This document shows positions 52,698-61,326 of a DNA stretch of 64,000 nt, in pieces (within the stretch, counting starts at the first letter, position 1; each line of letters starts with the position of its first letter). Both the position numbers and the translations under genes were made by a program. This DNA comes from Comamonadaceae bacterium OS-1 (GTDB lineage: Bacteria > Pseudomonadota > Gammaproteobacteria > Burkholderiales > Burkholderiaceae_C): positions 2,604,001-2,668,000 of the forward strand of contig AP026969.1 in NCBI GenBank assembly GCA_027923965.1. The letters are read 5' to 3'. Below the pieces are notes generated by a model. That model did not search any database, was not told where the DNA came from, and saw only the letters and a program-made list of their open reading frames with translations.

Positions 52698-53594
52698 TTA
52701 CTGCACCGACTTTGCAAGCACCGCGTCCGGGCCGACGGCCTCGGATGAGCGAGCCCGCGGGAACCACCGGCTCCACAGCGCCATCAAAGGTTCCACCAGC
52801 TGCCCGCCCAGCGTCTCGGGTTGGTCTCGCGCAATTCCGTACTGCGCGGGCCACTGCGCCGCGGGTAGATGGTAGGTGCCAAAAAGCCGGTCAATACAGG
52901 GCAAGGTGGCTGCGTAGTTGCGGTTGACAGGGGCGATCTTGCTGTGGTGCCAGTGGTGAAAAGCCGGGGTCGCCACCAGCCACTCCAGCGGGCCGAAGCG
53001 CCAGCGCACATTGGCATGCACAAAGAACCCTGCGAACGTGCCCACCAGCGTGATCACCATCGGCAACAGGGCCCCTTGTGGACCGGCCGAGCCCAGCCCC
53101 AGCAAAGTCAGCGGCACCAGCCCAAACAGGCGCACCACCACCAGGTCGACCGGGTGGGCCCGGGTATTGACCAGAAAATCCATGTGCGGGGCACTGTGGT
53201 GGACGGCGTGGAAGCGCCACAGCCAGGGAACAGTGTGGCTGAGCCGGTGGCCCCAGTACGAACCCACATCGGCCACCACCAGGCCGACCAGCATCCGCCC
53301 CCCCATCGGCCAGGACTGCACGGTCGAATACCACCCGGACGGCACCACCTGGTGCACCACGGTGGCCAGCATGGCCAGCGGTACAGCCAACAGCGCTGCG
53401 GGCAGCAGGCTGTTGATGCAGTAGTAGCCCAGATCAGTCCAGATGCCCCGGCGCAGAACCCGGGCCGGATGCAGGGCGCACGCACGTTCGAGCGGCACAA
53501 AGACGGCGGTCAGCAGCACCAGCCACAGGCACAGCCGGGACACGTCCCAGATGAAAGAAGACCACGGCGCGTGCGGTCCGGTCAGCAAAGGCAT
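52698..53594 (-). CDS. Sterol desaturase / fatty-acid hydroxylase superfamily membrane protein
   Basis: The 298-residue membrane protein has the eight-histidine di-iron clusters of the family: WGHRLSH (HxxxH), FHAVHHSAPHMD (HxxHH) and FHHWHHSKIAPVNRNYA (HxxHH plus downstream N/Y). About five membrane segments surround them, and GRLFGTYHLPAA-like text follows (DRLFGTYHLPAAQWPAQYG). These enzymes hydroxylate or desaturate lipids using O2; the substrate is not clear. The 188 bases between it and lgt show no gene. Confidence 0.87.
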   Translation of the reverse strand: MPLLTGPHAPWSSFIWDVSRLCLWLVLLTAVFVPLERACALHPARVLRRGIWTDLGYYCINSLLPAALLAVPLAMLATVVHQVVPSGWYSTVQSWPMGGRMLVGLVVADVGSYWGHRLSHTVPWLWRFHAVHHSAPHMDFLVNTRAHPVDLVVVRLFGLVPLTLLGLGSAGPQGALLPMVITLVGTFAGFFVHANVRWRFGPLEWLVATPAFHHWHHSKIAPVNRNYAATLPCIDRLFGTYHLPAAQWPAQYGIARDQPETLGGQLVEPLMALWSRWFPRARSSEAVGPDAVLAKSVQ

Positions 53595-53659
53595 GGCGCG
53601 TCCTCGTGCGGTTAAAGCGGTGCCGGACGGGTTGGCCCGTCCGGCATGGGAGGCCGCGG

Positions 53660-54403
53660 TTACGCTGCCCGTTGCAGGGTGCTGCGACGCCGCGATGCCA
53701 AGGCCACCAGGCCCAGCCCGGTGAACGCCAGCGGCAGGCTGTCGGGCTCGGGCACGGCGTTGGTTTGCACGGCATTCAACTGCACGTTGTCCAGCAGCGA
53801 GAAAGGCGGGTTGCCGATGGGTGTACCGGCAGCCAGAAACGACAGAACCTCAGAAGTACTGGTGGCGGTGTAGGTAAAGACCTGCTGGCGCCAGCTTTGA
53901 AAGCCCTGGCTGGAAGTACTCAGGATGGGGGTGGAAAACGCTTGGGCACCGAGGCTGACGATCCACTTTTCGGTGGTGGGGCCGTAATAGCCGCTCTGCT
54001 GGGCCGCCGCCCAATCAAAGCTCAACTGGTACTTCTGGCCCACCACCAGATTGTTGATGGTTTGCACGATGGCACCGACTTCATAGCCGCCATCGGCCGC
54101 GATCCAGTTGCCACCGCTGGGGCTGTCCTTGAGGCCGTTGTTCGAACCCGAATTGGGCCCCCACAGCGTAAGCGCAACGGGCTCTTCGAAGTTGATGGCA
54201 CCCGTCGAGTCGGCAGTGCCGGGCTTGAACAAAAAGTTGAACCCGTTGGTACTCCAGTTGCTTACGGTGCCCGTGTTGGTAATTTGGCTGGAGCCGGTGA
54301 GCGTGGTTTGCTCGAAGCCACCGTTCTGGACCAGGTTGGCCGAGGCCACACCGCACAGGCCCGCGAGGGCGCAAATAGCCATGGTTTTCATTTCTGTGTA
54401 CAT
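53660..54403 (-). CDS. PEP-CTERM exported protein
   Basis: The 247-residue protein has a signal peptide (KTMAICALAGLCGVASANL), a beta-sandwich-like body opening NLVQNGGFEQTTLTGSSQI (the 'NGGFE' carbohydrate-binding-like start), GNWIAADGGYEVGAIVQTI and YQLSFDWAAAQQSG. It ends in a PEP-CTERM sorting tail: VPEPDSLPLAFTGLGLVALA then RRR. PEP-CTERM proteins are processed by an exosortase and often linked to exopolysaccharide or biofilm. The start may be the internal MKTMAI at 54391. An AT-rich promoter region lies upstream. Confidence 0.88.
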   Translation of the reverse strand: MYTEMKTMAICALAGLCGVASANLVQNGGFEQTTLTGSSQITNTGTVSNWSTNGFNFLFKPGTADSTGAINFEEPVALTLWGPNSGSNNGLKDSPSGGNWIAADGGYEVGAIVQTINNLVVGQKYQLSFDWAAAQQSGYYGPTTEKWIVSLGAQAFSTPILSTSSQGFQSWRQQVFTYTATSTSEVLSFLAAGTPIGNPPFSLLDNVQLNAVQTNAVPEPDSLPLAFTGLGLVALASRRRSTLQRAA

Positions 54404-54925
54404 ATAAATCCAAATAAATTGATGACTAAATTATGAATACAAAACATATTAAAAAATAGATAGTATTCAATAACATTGTGTTAAATATGTATTAACTTGC
54501 GTCTGAAAAATAGGCTTTTGCTATCCGCCGGGGTGGGCTTTTGGGAGAGGTGGTAACGATAGGATGAACCGTCCAGAGCAGCTGCAATCGGCCAGGCAGT
54601 ACTGCGGTTCACTTCAATACGCCAGTCAGAATGTTCCAGAATTTAAAAATAAAAAAGCAGTTAGCGCTTGCACAGGAAGCACTAGCTGCTATTTTTTTTG
54701 AAAAAAGAAATTTTGACTTCGGGCAAATAGGCATTGCCTGGTGGCCCAGTTTTCAGAGCGTCCGTCAGACTGCCGCTGCGATGGCCAACGGTTGCGCAAG
54801 CATGGATTTCGGCCTGGGGATACAGATGCGGTTGGTCAGAAATGAGCCTGAAAGTGCGAAAAATGAACCACTAAATGCAGTGTGAACCCGACCAGCATCA
54901 CCGCCCCACCCCACCGGAGTGGCCC
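54404..54925. other. AT-rich intergenic region before the NLR cassette
   Basis: No gene is supported. The region contains the likely promoter of the PEP-CTERM gene, repeat copy 9, and at about 54905-54925 a short match to the 3' end of the NLR genes (ccccaccggagt, the PPE end) with the stop changed to TGG. This suggests the tail of a deleted third NLR gene. Confidence 0.5.
54641..54706 (-). repeat. Interspersed ~60 bp repeat, copy 9
   Basis: On the minus strand: 'aaaaatagcagctagtgc', 'tgtgcaagcgctaactgctttt'. Confidence 0.7.
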
Positions 54926-55077
54926 ATGCCCGACCCCCACCCCCAGCCCCCGCCAAAGCCGGGCTGGCGGACTTTTTGCAAAAGGGGCTGGACGATGGCT
55001 GCCAGCAAGCAGAAACTGTCACTGGCTCCAACAACAAAACGGGGCAGATTGTCGGATCAGGCAATTCGTTGGACTAG
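54926..55077 (+). pseudogene. Decayed copy of the Bell-like small gene
   Basis: The start context (ccaccggagt..cccATG) equals that of the intact gene at 57502, but about 250 bases of the middle are deleted and a frameshift follows. The rest reads LADFLQKGLDDGCQQAETV, then the motif TGSNNKTGQIVGSGNSLD and a TAG at 55075-55077, closely matching the end of the intact protein. It shows that the cassette was duplicated. Confidence 0.8.
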
Positions 55078-55079
55078 CC

Positions 55080-55137
55080 CGTTGCTATTAAAAAAGTAGC
55101 TACTCACGCCCTCAGGATGAGCGCCAGCAGCCTGAAA
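55080..55137 (+). repeat. Interspersed ~60 bp repeat, copy 10
   Basis: It shows 'gctattaaaaaagtagctactcacgcc', 'gatgagcgccagcagcctgaaa', in the same place relative to the cassette as copy 11. Confidence 0.85.
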
Positions 55138-55149
55138 GCCAAGGAACCC

Positions 55150-57498
55150 ATGCCGCATACCGCACACATCACTGGCGACCACAACACCGTGGTACAGATC
55201 GCTGGCGACCACAACACGGTGGTGCTGGGCCGCACCTTTTTGACGCTCACGCGGTTTGACAGCCAGCGCCAGGGTGCGCATCCGCTGAGCGTGCTGTCCC
55301 CCTACTCCCGCTCCACCCGCCTGCTGGGCCGTGGCGACGAACTGGCCAGCCTGCGGGCCTTTCTGTCCTCCCCCAAACCCATAGCCGTGCGCGTGCTGGT
55401 GGGCGGCGGCGGCAGCGGTAAAACCCGGCTGGCCTTGGAGCTGTGCGACCAGATGCAGGCCGAAGGCTGGCACACCGGCTTTGCCACCCGCACCGAGATG
55501 GAGCGTTTTTCCGCGGGCCGCAACCTCAGCGCCTGGGGCTGGCAAAAACCCACCCTGGTGGTGGTGGACGATGCCGCTGCCAACGCCCGGATACTGGGCC
55601 TGTGGCTGGACGAACTGGCCGACCGCACGATCACCACACCCCACCCTTTGCGCCTGTTGCTGCTGGAGCGCAGCGCCGACACCGACACCGGCTGGTGGGG
55701 CAGCGTCTTCGGCGGCGGCTACCTTGCCCTGGGCAAACGGGAGCTGCTGGACCCGGCCGATCCGGTCGCCGTGCGCCCGCTGGGCACCCCGCAGGACCGG
55801 CTGGCCTTGCTGCAAGACATGCTGACCATCGCCCGCCCCGACCACAGCCTCACCCTGCCGCAGGAAGATGCCGGTTTCCACCAGCGGCTCATGCAGCTCC
55901 CATGGGGCGGCGACCCGCTGTATCTGATGATGGCCGCTGCCGCCATGGCCCGGCTCGGCCAGGCCCAGGCGCTCACCCTGGGCCGCACCGAGCTGGCCCG
56001 CTTCGTCGCCTTCCAAGAGGCCGACCGCCTGCAAAAGATGGCGAAAGAAGCCGCCCTGCCCGAGGCCCTGGTGCTGCACCTGGCCGCCTGCACCACCCTG
56101 GCCCAGGGCATGGCCGAGGCCGACTTCATCCCCTTCGCCCGCGACGAGCAAACCGCCACCGGCTGGACCAGCCCCCCCGCCGCCCTGGCCGAGTTGCTGC
56201 ACCAGGCCCTGCCCCAGCCCGACGGCATCGCCCCCCTCACCCCCGATGTGATCGCCGAAGCCTTTGTGCTGTTGCAACTGCGCGGCGACAAAGGTGCGGC
56301 CACCGTGCAGCGCTGCCACGCCCGCGCGGGCCAGCGGGTCGCCGCCAGCGTGGTCCGCTGCGTGCAGGACTTTGCCGACACGTCCCCCGAGCCGCTGCGC
56401 TGGCTGCAGGCCATCGTGCAAGCCGTGCAGCAGGATGCCCCGGCCCTGACCGCGTTGAACGACAGCCTGCCCGTCGCCAGCCTGGCGCTGCGCGAAGTGG
56501 GCCTGGACATCGCCCAGCGCAGGCTGGCCCTGCTGGAAAGCGACGGGGGAGCGAAAAGGGCCGGAGCGCAAAACGACCTGGCGGTGGCGCTGGGCCAGAT
56601 GGGCCAGCACAGCGCGGCCTTGCACGCCGCCCTGCAGGCCGTGGCCGCATACCGCACGCTGGTGGAGCAAGGCCCCGGCGGGTTCGAGCCCGGTCTGGCG
56701 CTATCGCTGCACAACCTGGCCAACGCCCAACACGCGCTGGGCCAGCACCTGGAAGCGCTGCGCTCGGCCCACGAGGCCGTGCAGCTTCGCCGCACTTTGG
56801 CGGCACAGTGGCCCGACACCTTCCGCCCCCCACTGGCGGCATCGCTGACCAACCTGGCCAATCGGCAAAGCGACATGCGCCAGCAAGCTGAAGCCTTGGA
56901 AACGGCCCTGGAGGCGGTGGCGCTACGCCGCAGCCTGGCGAAGCAGCAGCCCGATGTGTACCAGCCCCCGCTGGCGGTATCGCTCAACAGCCTGGCCAAC
57001 CGGCAAAGCAACTTGGGGCAGCACACCACCGCCCTGGCAACGACCCTGGAAGCCGTCGCCCTGTACCGCCGTCTGGCCGCCCAGCAACCCGACCTGTATC
57101 TGCCTGAACTGGCCGCCTCCTTGCACAACCTGGCCACCAAGCACGGTAGCCTGCGCCAGCACACCGCCACCCTGCCCGCCATCCAGGAGGCCGTGGCCCT
57201 GCGCCGCAGCCTGGCAGCACAGCGGCCCGAGGTGTTTGGCGTAGAGCTGGCGAAATCCTTGTTTGTGCTGGCCCTGTGCACCAGCGACCTGCAGGGCGCG
57301 GCGGCGGCATGGCCGTTGGCCCAGGAAGCGGTGCAGACGCTGCGCCCGGCGGCTTTGCGGCTCCCGCAGGCCCATGGCCCCTTGCTGCAGGTGATGCTTG
57401 GAAAATACGCTGCGCTGTGCCACGCTGCAGGCCAGGAGCCCGATGCCGAATTGTTGGCTGCGTTGTCTCCACTCTTATCCACCACCCCACCGGAGTAG
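55150..57498 (+). CDS. NLR-like STAND ATPase with TPR repeats and N-terminal amyloid-like motif (paralogue 1)
   Basis: This is a 782-residue protein from ATG 55150 (AAGGA just upstream). Residues 7-25 carry the repeated motif ITGDHNTVVQIAGDHNTVV. A STAND-type ATPase follows, with LLGRGDELASLRAFL, Walker A GGGGSGKTRLALELCD at 85-100 and Walker B TLVVVDDAAA near 136-145. A helical middle domain extends to about residue 470, and then about six TPR/Kinesin-light-chain-like repeats of ~42 residues (pattern LA.SL.NLA...S..GQH..AL....EAVALRR.LA.QQPD). Such proteins sense a ligand with the repeats and oligomerise on ATP. The stop is 3 bases before the Bell-like gene, so they form one operon. Confidence 0.88.
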   Translation: MPHTAHITGDHNTVVQIAGDHNTVVLGRTFLTLTRFDSQRQGAHPLSVLSPYSRSTRLLGRGDELASLRAFLSSPKPIAVRVLVGGGGSGKTRLALELCDQMQAEGWHTGFATRTEMERFSAGRNLSAWGWQKPTLVVVDDAAANARILGLWLDELADRTITTPHPLRLLLLERSADTDTGWWGSVFGGGYLALGKRELLDPADPVAVRPLGTPQDRLALLQDMLTIARPDHSLTLPQEDAGFHQRLMQLPWGGDPLYLMMAAAAMARLGQAQALTLGRTELARFVAFQEADRLQKMAKEAALPEALVLHLAACTTLAQGMAEADFIPFARDEQTATGWTSPPAALAELLHQALPQPDGIAPLTPDVIAEAFVLLQLRGDKGAATVQRCHARAGQRVAASVVRCVQDFADTSPEPLRWLQAIVQAVQQDAPALTALNDSLPVASLALREVGLDIAQRRLALLESDGGAKRAGAQNDLAVALGQMGQHSAALHAALQAVAAYRTLVEQGPGGFEPGLALSLHNLANAQHALGQHLEALRSAHEAVQLRRTLAAQWPDTFRPPLAASLTNLANRQSDMRQQAEALETALEAVALRRSLAKQQPDVYQPPLAVSLNSLANRQSNLGQHTTALATTLEAVALYRRLAAQQPDLYLPELAASLHNLATKHGSLRQHTATLPAIQEAVALRRSLAAQRPEVFGVELAKSLFVLALCTSDLQGAAAAWPLAQEAVQTLRPAALRLPQAHGPLLQVMLGKYAALCHAAGQEPDAELLAALSPLLSTTPPE

Positions 57499-57501
57499 CC
57501 C

Positions 57502-57900
57502 ATGCTCGACCCCCTGACCCTCAGCACCCTCGCCAGCGCCACCGTGGCATTTGTTACGCCCCTGTTGGGCAAGGCGCTGGACAAGGGCGTGGAAGAAGTC
57601 GGCAAGGCCGCCGCCGGTTCGCTGCTGGGCCGCCTCAAGGAGCGCCTGGCCCCCACCCCTGCCAAAGTCGCCCTGGACGACGCGACCCAGGATCCGGCAG
57701 ATCCCGACAACCAGGCGGCACTGCGGGTACAGCTCAAAAAAGCCCTGCAGGCCGATCCCGCCCTGGCGGACTTTCTGCAAAAGTGGCTAGACGATGGCCA
57801 CCAGCAGGCCGCAGCCTTGGGCCTCCAGCAAACCGCCACCGTTACCGGCTCCAACAACAAGACGGTTCAAATACACGGGTCTGGCAATTCGGTAAGCTAG
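57502..57900 (+). CDS. Small Bell-like effector candidate with C-terminal amyloid-like motif
   Basis: The 132-residue protein has an amphipathic, hydrophobic N-terminal part (LTLSTLASATVAFVTPLLGK, then ALDKGVEEVGKAAAGSLLGRLKERL), a helical middle and DPALADFLQKWLDDG. The last 19 residues are VTGSNNKTVQIHGSGNSVS, which match the N-terminal motif of both neighbouring ATPases position by position. This is the organisation described for bacterial amyloid signalling: a Bell/HeLo-like membrane-active domain with a prion-like tail beside an NLR bearing the same motif. The effector role and membrane activity are inferred. It starts 3 bases after the NLR1 stop; NLR2 follows 74 bases later. Confidence 0.75.
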   Translation: MLDPLTLSTLASATVAFVTPLLGKALDKGVEEVGKAAAGSLLGRLKERLAPTPAKVALDDATQDPADPDNQAALRVQLKKALQADPALADFLQKWLDDGHQQAAALGLQQTATVTGSNNKTVQIHGSGNSVS

Positions 57901-57902
57901 TC

Positions 57903-57961
57903 CATTGCTATTGAAAAAATAGCTGCTCACGCTCTCTGCATCAGCGCTAGTGGCCTGAAAC
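57903..57961 (+). repeat. Interspersed ~60 bp repeat, copy 11
   Basis: It shows 'gctattgaaaaaatagctgctcacgctc', 'catcagcgctagtggcctgaaa', between the Bell-like gene and NLR2. Confidence 0.88.
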
Positions 57962-57974
57962 ACCCAAAAAACCC

Positions 57975-60329
57975 ATGCCGCACACCGCACACGTCACTGG
58001 CGACCACAACACCGTGGTGCAGATCGCCGGTGACCACAACACGGTGGTGCTGGGCCGCGCCTTCCTGACCCTCACGCGGTTTGACAGCCAGCGCCAGGGC
58101 ACGCACCCGCTGAGCGCGCTGTCGCCTTACTCCCGCTCCACACGCCTGCTGGGCCGCGAGGAGGAACTGGCCAGCCTGCGCGGCTTCCTGGCCAGCCCCC
58201 CTCCCATCCGCGTGCGCGTGGTGGTGGGCGGTGGCGGCAGTGGCAAGACCCGGCTGGCGCTGGAACTGTGCGACCAGATGCAGGCCGAGGGCTGGCACAC
58301 CGGCTTTGTCACCAGCACCGAGGCCGAGCGTTTTTTTGCAGGCCAGAACCTCAGCGCCTGGGGCTGGCAAAAACCCACCCTGGTGGTGGTGGACGATGCC
58401 GCCGCCAAAGCCCGGGCCCTGGGCCGCTGGCTGGACGAGCTGGCCGACCGCACGGCATCCACGCCCCACCCCTTGCGCATCCTGCTGCTGGAGCGCAGCG
58501 CCGACCCGGACTCTGGCTGGTGGGCCAGCGTATTTGGCGGCGGCTGGCAAGCCCTGGGCAAACAGACCCTGCTGGACCCGCCCGTGCCCGTACCCATCCG
58601 CCCCCTGGCCACGCCTGCACACCGCCTGGCCTTGCTGCAGGACATGCTGGCCATCGCCAGCCCGAATACATCCGTGGTCTTGCCGCATGACCCAGCTTTC
58701 CAGCATCAACTGATGCAACTGAGTTGGGGCGGCGACCCGCTGTTTTTGATGCTGGCCGCCATGGCCATGGCCCGCCAAGGCCACAGCGCGTTGACGCTGG
58801 GCCGCACCGACCTGGCCGACGTGGTGGCCCAGGGCGAGATCGACCGCCTGGCCCAAATGGCCCGCGCCCACGGCCTGACCCCCGAGCTGGTGCTGCACCT
58901 GGCCGCCTGCGCCACCCTGGCTCAGGGCCTGACCCGCGCCACCTTCTTGCCCCTGGCCGCCGCCGAGCAGCAGGCCACCGGCTGGACCCAGCCCGACGCA
59001 CCCGCCGCCCTGTTCAAGCTGCTGCAGCAAGCCCTGCCCGGCCCCCAGGGCATCGCCCCGGTGATCCCCGACATGGTGGGCGAGGCGCTGCTGGTGCGGC
59101 TGCTGCGGGGTGAGGAGGGACGGGAGGCGGTGCTGCGCTGCTACGCCGCCCTGGGCCACCGGGTGGCGGAAACGGCGATCCGGTGCGTGCAGGACTTTGC
59201 GGAGGTGGCCGCCGGGCCACTGGGGTGGCTTACCGGCATCGTGGATACGGCGCAAGACGACCTGGAAGCCTTGGCCGCCCTGGCCAACAGCCTGCCGATG
59301 GACAGCCTGGCGCTGAACGCCACCAGCCTGCGGGTATTTCAGGCCGTGCTGGAACGGCTGGCGGCCATGCCCGATGCCGACCCTCTGGCCTGCGCCACGG
59401 CTGGCATGAACCTGTCGCGCGCCCTGGCCCATGTGCACCAGCTGGGCCCGGCCCTGGCTGTGGCCGAGCAGGCCGTGCTGCTGCTGTACCCCCTGGCACT
59501 GCAAGCGCCAGACACATACACCCTCCACCTGGCGGTGGCGCTCAACAGCCTGGTCTTGCGGCAAAGTGACATGGGCCAATTTGAAGACGCGCTAGAAACC
59601 GCGCAAGAGGCGGTGCTGCAGGCCGGTGCATTGGCCCATAGCAACCCGGACGGGGCCGGCAGCCTGCTGGCCATGGTCTTGACCAACCTCACCCACCAGC
59701 AAAGCCGCCTGGGGCAGCATGGGCCCGCCCTGGCATCCGCCCAGCAGGCCGTGGCGCTGTACACCCACCTGGCAGACCAGTGGCCCGCAGAATTCACCGC
59801 AGAACGCGCGGCGGCCATCAGCAACCTCGGGATAACCTACGGCAATACGCAGCAACACGACGAGGCCTTGCGCTGCGCGCTGCAGACCACCGACATCTAC
59901 CGCCGCCTCGCTGCCCAGCAGCCCGACACCCACCGGCCCGCCCTCGCCAAGGCCACCACCAACCTGGCCAGCGCTTATGGCCTGCTGGAGCAATACGGCC
60001 CCGCCCTGGAGTCCGCCATTGAATCCATGGCGCAATACACCCTGCTGGCCGCGCAAAACCCCGACCGCTTCACCCCGCCCTGGGCCCGCAGCCTGGGCCT
60101 GCTGGCCCAGTGCCACCTCGACCTGCAGGAGCTCGCCCCCGCACGCGACCACGCGCACCACGGCCTGCAACTCCTCATACCCTGCTTTTTGCAGCAGCCC
60201 GAGTTGCACCACGTGGCCCTGTCTGCCCTGCTGCGCATCTACCTGCGGGCCTGCGAAGCCAACGACGTGAAACCCGATGCCGTCCTGATCGAACCGCTGC
60301 TGCCCTTCATTGCCGAGGACACCCCGTAA
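57975..60329 (+). CDS. NLR-like STAND ATPase with TPR repeats and N-terminal amyloid-like motif (paralogue 2)
   Basis: The 784-residue paralogue of the gene at 55150 starts HTAHVTGDHNTVVQIAGD. Its motif and ATPase half are nearly the same as in paralogue 1 (LLGREEELASLRGFLA, GGGGSGKTRLALELCD, TLVVVDDAAAKAR). After about residue 440 the two diverge. The TPR part here has different spacing and sequence (for example SLVLRQSDMGQFEDALETA, AISNLGITYGNTQQHDEALR, KATTNLASAYGLLEQYGPAL). Conservation of the switch and divergence of the sensor suggest two ligand specificities feeding one effector. No Bell-like gene follows it. Confidence 0.88.
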   Translation: MPHTAHVTGDHNTVVQIAGDHNTVVLGRAFLTLTRFDSQRQGTHPLSALSPYSRSTRLLGREEELASLRGFLASPPPIRVRVVVGGGGSGKTRLALELCDQMQAEGWHTGFVTSTEAERFFAGQNLSAWGWQKPTLVVVDDAAAKARALGRWLDELADRTASTPHPLRILLLERSADPDSGWWASVFGGGWQALGKQTLLDPPVPVPIRPLATPAHRLALLQDMLAIASPNTSVVLPHDPAFQHQLMQLSWGGDPLFLMLAAMAMARQGHSALTLGRTDLADVVAQGEIDRLAQMARAHGLTPELVLHLAACATLAQGLTRATFLPLAAAEQQATGWTQPDAPAALFKLLQQALPGPQGIAPVIPDMVGEALLVRLLRGEEGREAVLRCYAALGHRVAETAIRCVQDFAEVAAGPLGWLTGIVDTAQDDLEALAALANSLPMDSLALNATSLRVFQAVLERLAAMPDADPLACATAGMNLSRALAHVHQLGPALAVAEQAVLLLYPLALQAPDTYTLHLAVALNSLVLRQSDMGQFEDALETAQEAVLQAGALAHSNPDGAGSLLAMVLTNLTHQQSRLGQHGPALASAQQAVALYTHLADQWPAEFTAERAAAISNLGITYGNTQQHDEALRCALQTTDIYRRLAAQQPDTHRPALAKATTNLASAYGLLEQYGPALESAIESMAQYTLLAAQNPDRFTPPWARSLGLLAQCHLDLQELAPARDHAHHGLQLLIPCFLQQPELHHVALSALLRIYLRACEANDVKPDAVLIEPLLPFIAEDTP

Positions 60330-60340
60330 CAGGCGGCCAG

Positions 60341-60403
60341 CATGATAACTATCAAAATAATAGCTGCCTGTGCAGGCTGGATAAGCGCAACCAGCTAAAA
60401 ATC
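60341..60403 (+). repeat. Interspersed ~60 bp repeat, copy 12
   Basis: It shows 'actatcaaaataatagctgcctgtgcaggc', 'ggataagcgcaaccagctaaaaat'. It lies between the convergent NLR2 and SDR genes and contains a gcctgtgcaggc palindrome. Confidence 0.75.
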
Positions 60404-60439
60404 CATGCAACTTCTGGCCTGCCCATAGGCCTGCCATCC

Positions 60440-61213
60440 TCAGCGGGTGGTGTAGCCGCCGTTGGCAAAAATCGTCTGGCCGGTGATCCACCAGCCCTCG
60501 GTCACCAAAAACTTGACCAGCGGGGCGATGTCTTCGATGTCGGTCAGGCCCGTCTTCGAGTACTTGCCCAGCGCCGCGCCCGCCTTGTTGTAGGCCACCG
60601 AATCGGGGGTTTCCTGGCCGTAGAAGAACGGCGTATTCATCGGGCCGGGGCCCACGGCGTTGACCGAAATGCCGCGCTCGCCAAACTCCTTGGACGCGGC
60701 GCGGGTGAAGTGCTCCACCGGGGCCTTGCTGCTGGGGTAGATGCCGTAGTACGGGGTGTAGGCGGCCAGCAGCGAGCTGACGATGGTCACGATGCTGCCG
60801 CGCTCGTTCAGCGTGCGGCCCGCTTGCTGGATGAAGAAGAACGCGGCCTTGGAGTTGGCGGCAAAGCTCTTTTCGTAGTCGGCCTCGGTCAGCTCCAGGA
60901 TGGGCTTTTTGATGACCACGCCCGCCGTGTTGATGGCAATGTCGGCCCGCCCGAAATGGGCCACCGTGGCATCGAACAACTTCACGCAGTTGTCCACCAC
61001 CGACAGGTCACCCTGGAAGCTGATGGCATCGGCCCCCTTGGCCTTGAGCGCGGCCACGGTGTTGTCGGCATCAGCCTTGGATGCGGCACTGTTGTAGTGG
61101 ACCATGATGCCTTTGGCACCGCCGTCCACCAGCTGGTGGGCGATCAGCGCCCCCAGGTTTTTGCCGCCGCCGGCGATGATGGCCACGCGGCCTGCGAGTG
61201 TGGGTGCTGTCAT
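60440..61213 (-). CDS. Short-chain dehydrogenase/reductase
   Basis: The 257-residue SDR has the nucleotide loop VAIIAGGGKNLGALIAHQL (TGxxxGxG variant with AGGGKNLG), the NTAGVV strand (usually NNAG), catalytic serine in VSSLLAAYTPYYG, and the YPSSK active site followed by APVEHFTRAASKEFGERGISVNAVGPGPMNTPFF. The NTAG change and the AGGG loop are mild departures. The substrate is unknown. It is divergent from a LysR regulator with 113 bases between, which probably controls it. Confidence 0.88.
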   Translation of the reverse strand: MTAPTLAGRVAIIAGGGKNLGALIAHQLVDGGAKGIMVHYNSAASKADADNTVAALKAKGADAISFQGDLSVVDNCVKLFDATVAHFGRADIAINTAGVVIKKPILELTEADYEKSFAANSKAAFFFIQQAGRTLNERGSIVTIVSSLLAAYTPYYGIYPSSKAPVEHFTRAASKEFGERGISVNAVGPGPMNTPFFYGQETPDSVAYNKAGAALGKYSKTGLTDIEDIAPLVKFLVTEGWWITGQTIFANGGYTTR

Positions 61214-61283
61214 GGGAATCCTTGGGGGTAGTAAGAAGCGACCAGTCTATTAGCGCGATTGATCGGTATATATCTGCATTTAC

Positions 61284-61298
61284 TGGCTAGACTAGCCA
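61284..61298. promoter_or_regulatory. Candidate LysR operator
   Basis: TGGCTA-GAC-TAGCCA is a perfect 6-base-arm palindrome in the SDR/LysR divergent region, 28 bases before the LysR start. It is a plausible regulator site. Confidence 0.45.
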
Positions 61299-61326
61299 AA
61301 AAATCCACCCAATCACCCGGGACCCT

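Noticed and set aside
54631-54885. An 84-codon open frame upstream of the NLR cassette
   Set aside because: Its first third is an interspersed repeat copy and the remainder has no ribosome-binding site or recognisable domain.
55057-60491. Several long minus-strand open frames opposite the NLR genes
   Set aside because: These are shadows of GC-rich coding DNA. Their translations are Gly/Gln/His-rich and lack motifs, while the plus strand encodes clear P-loop and TPR proteins.
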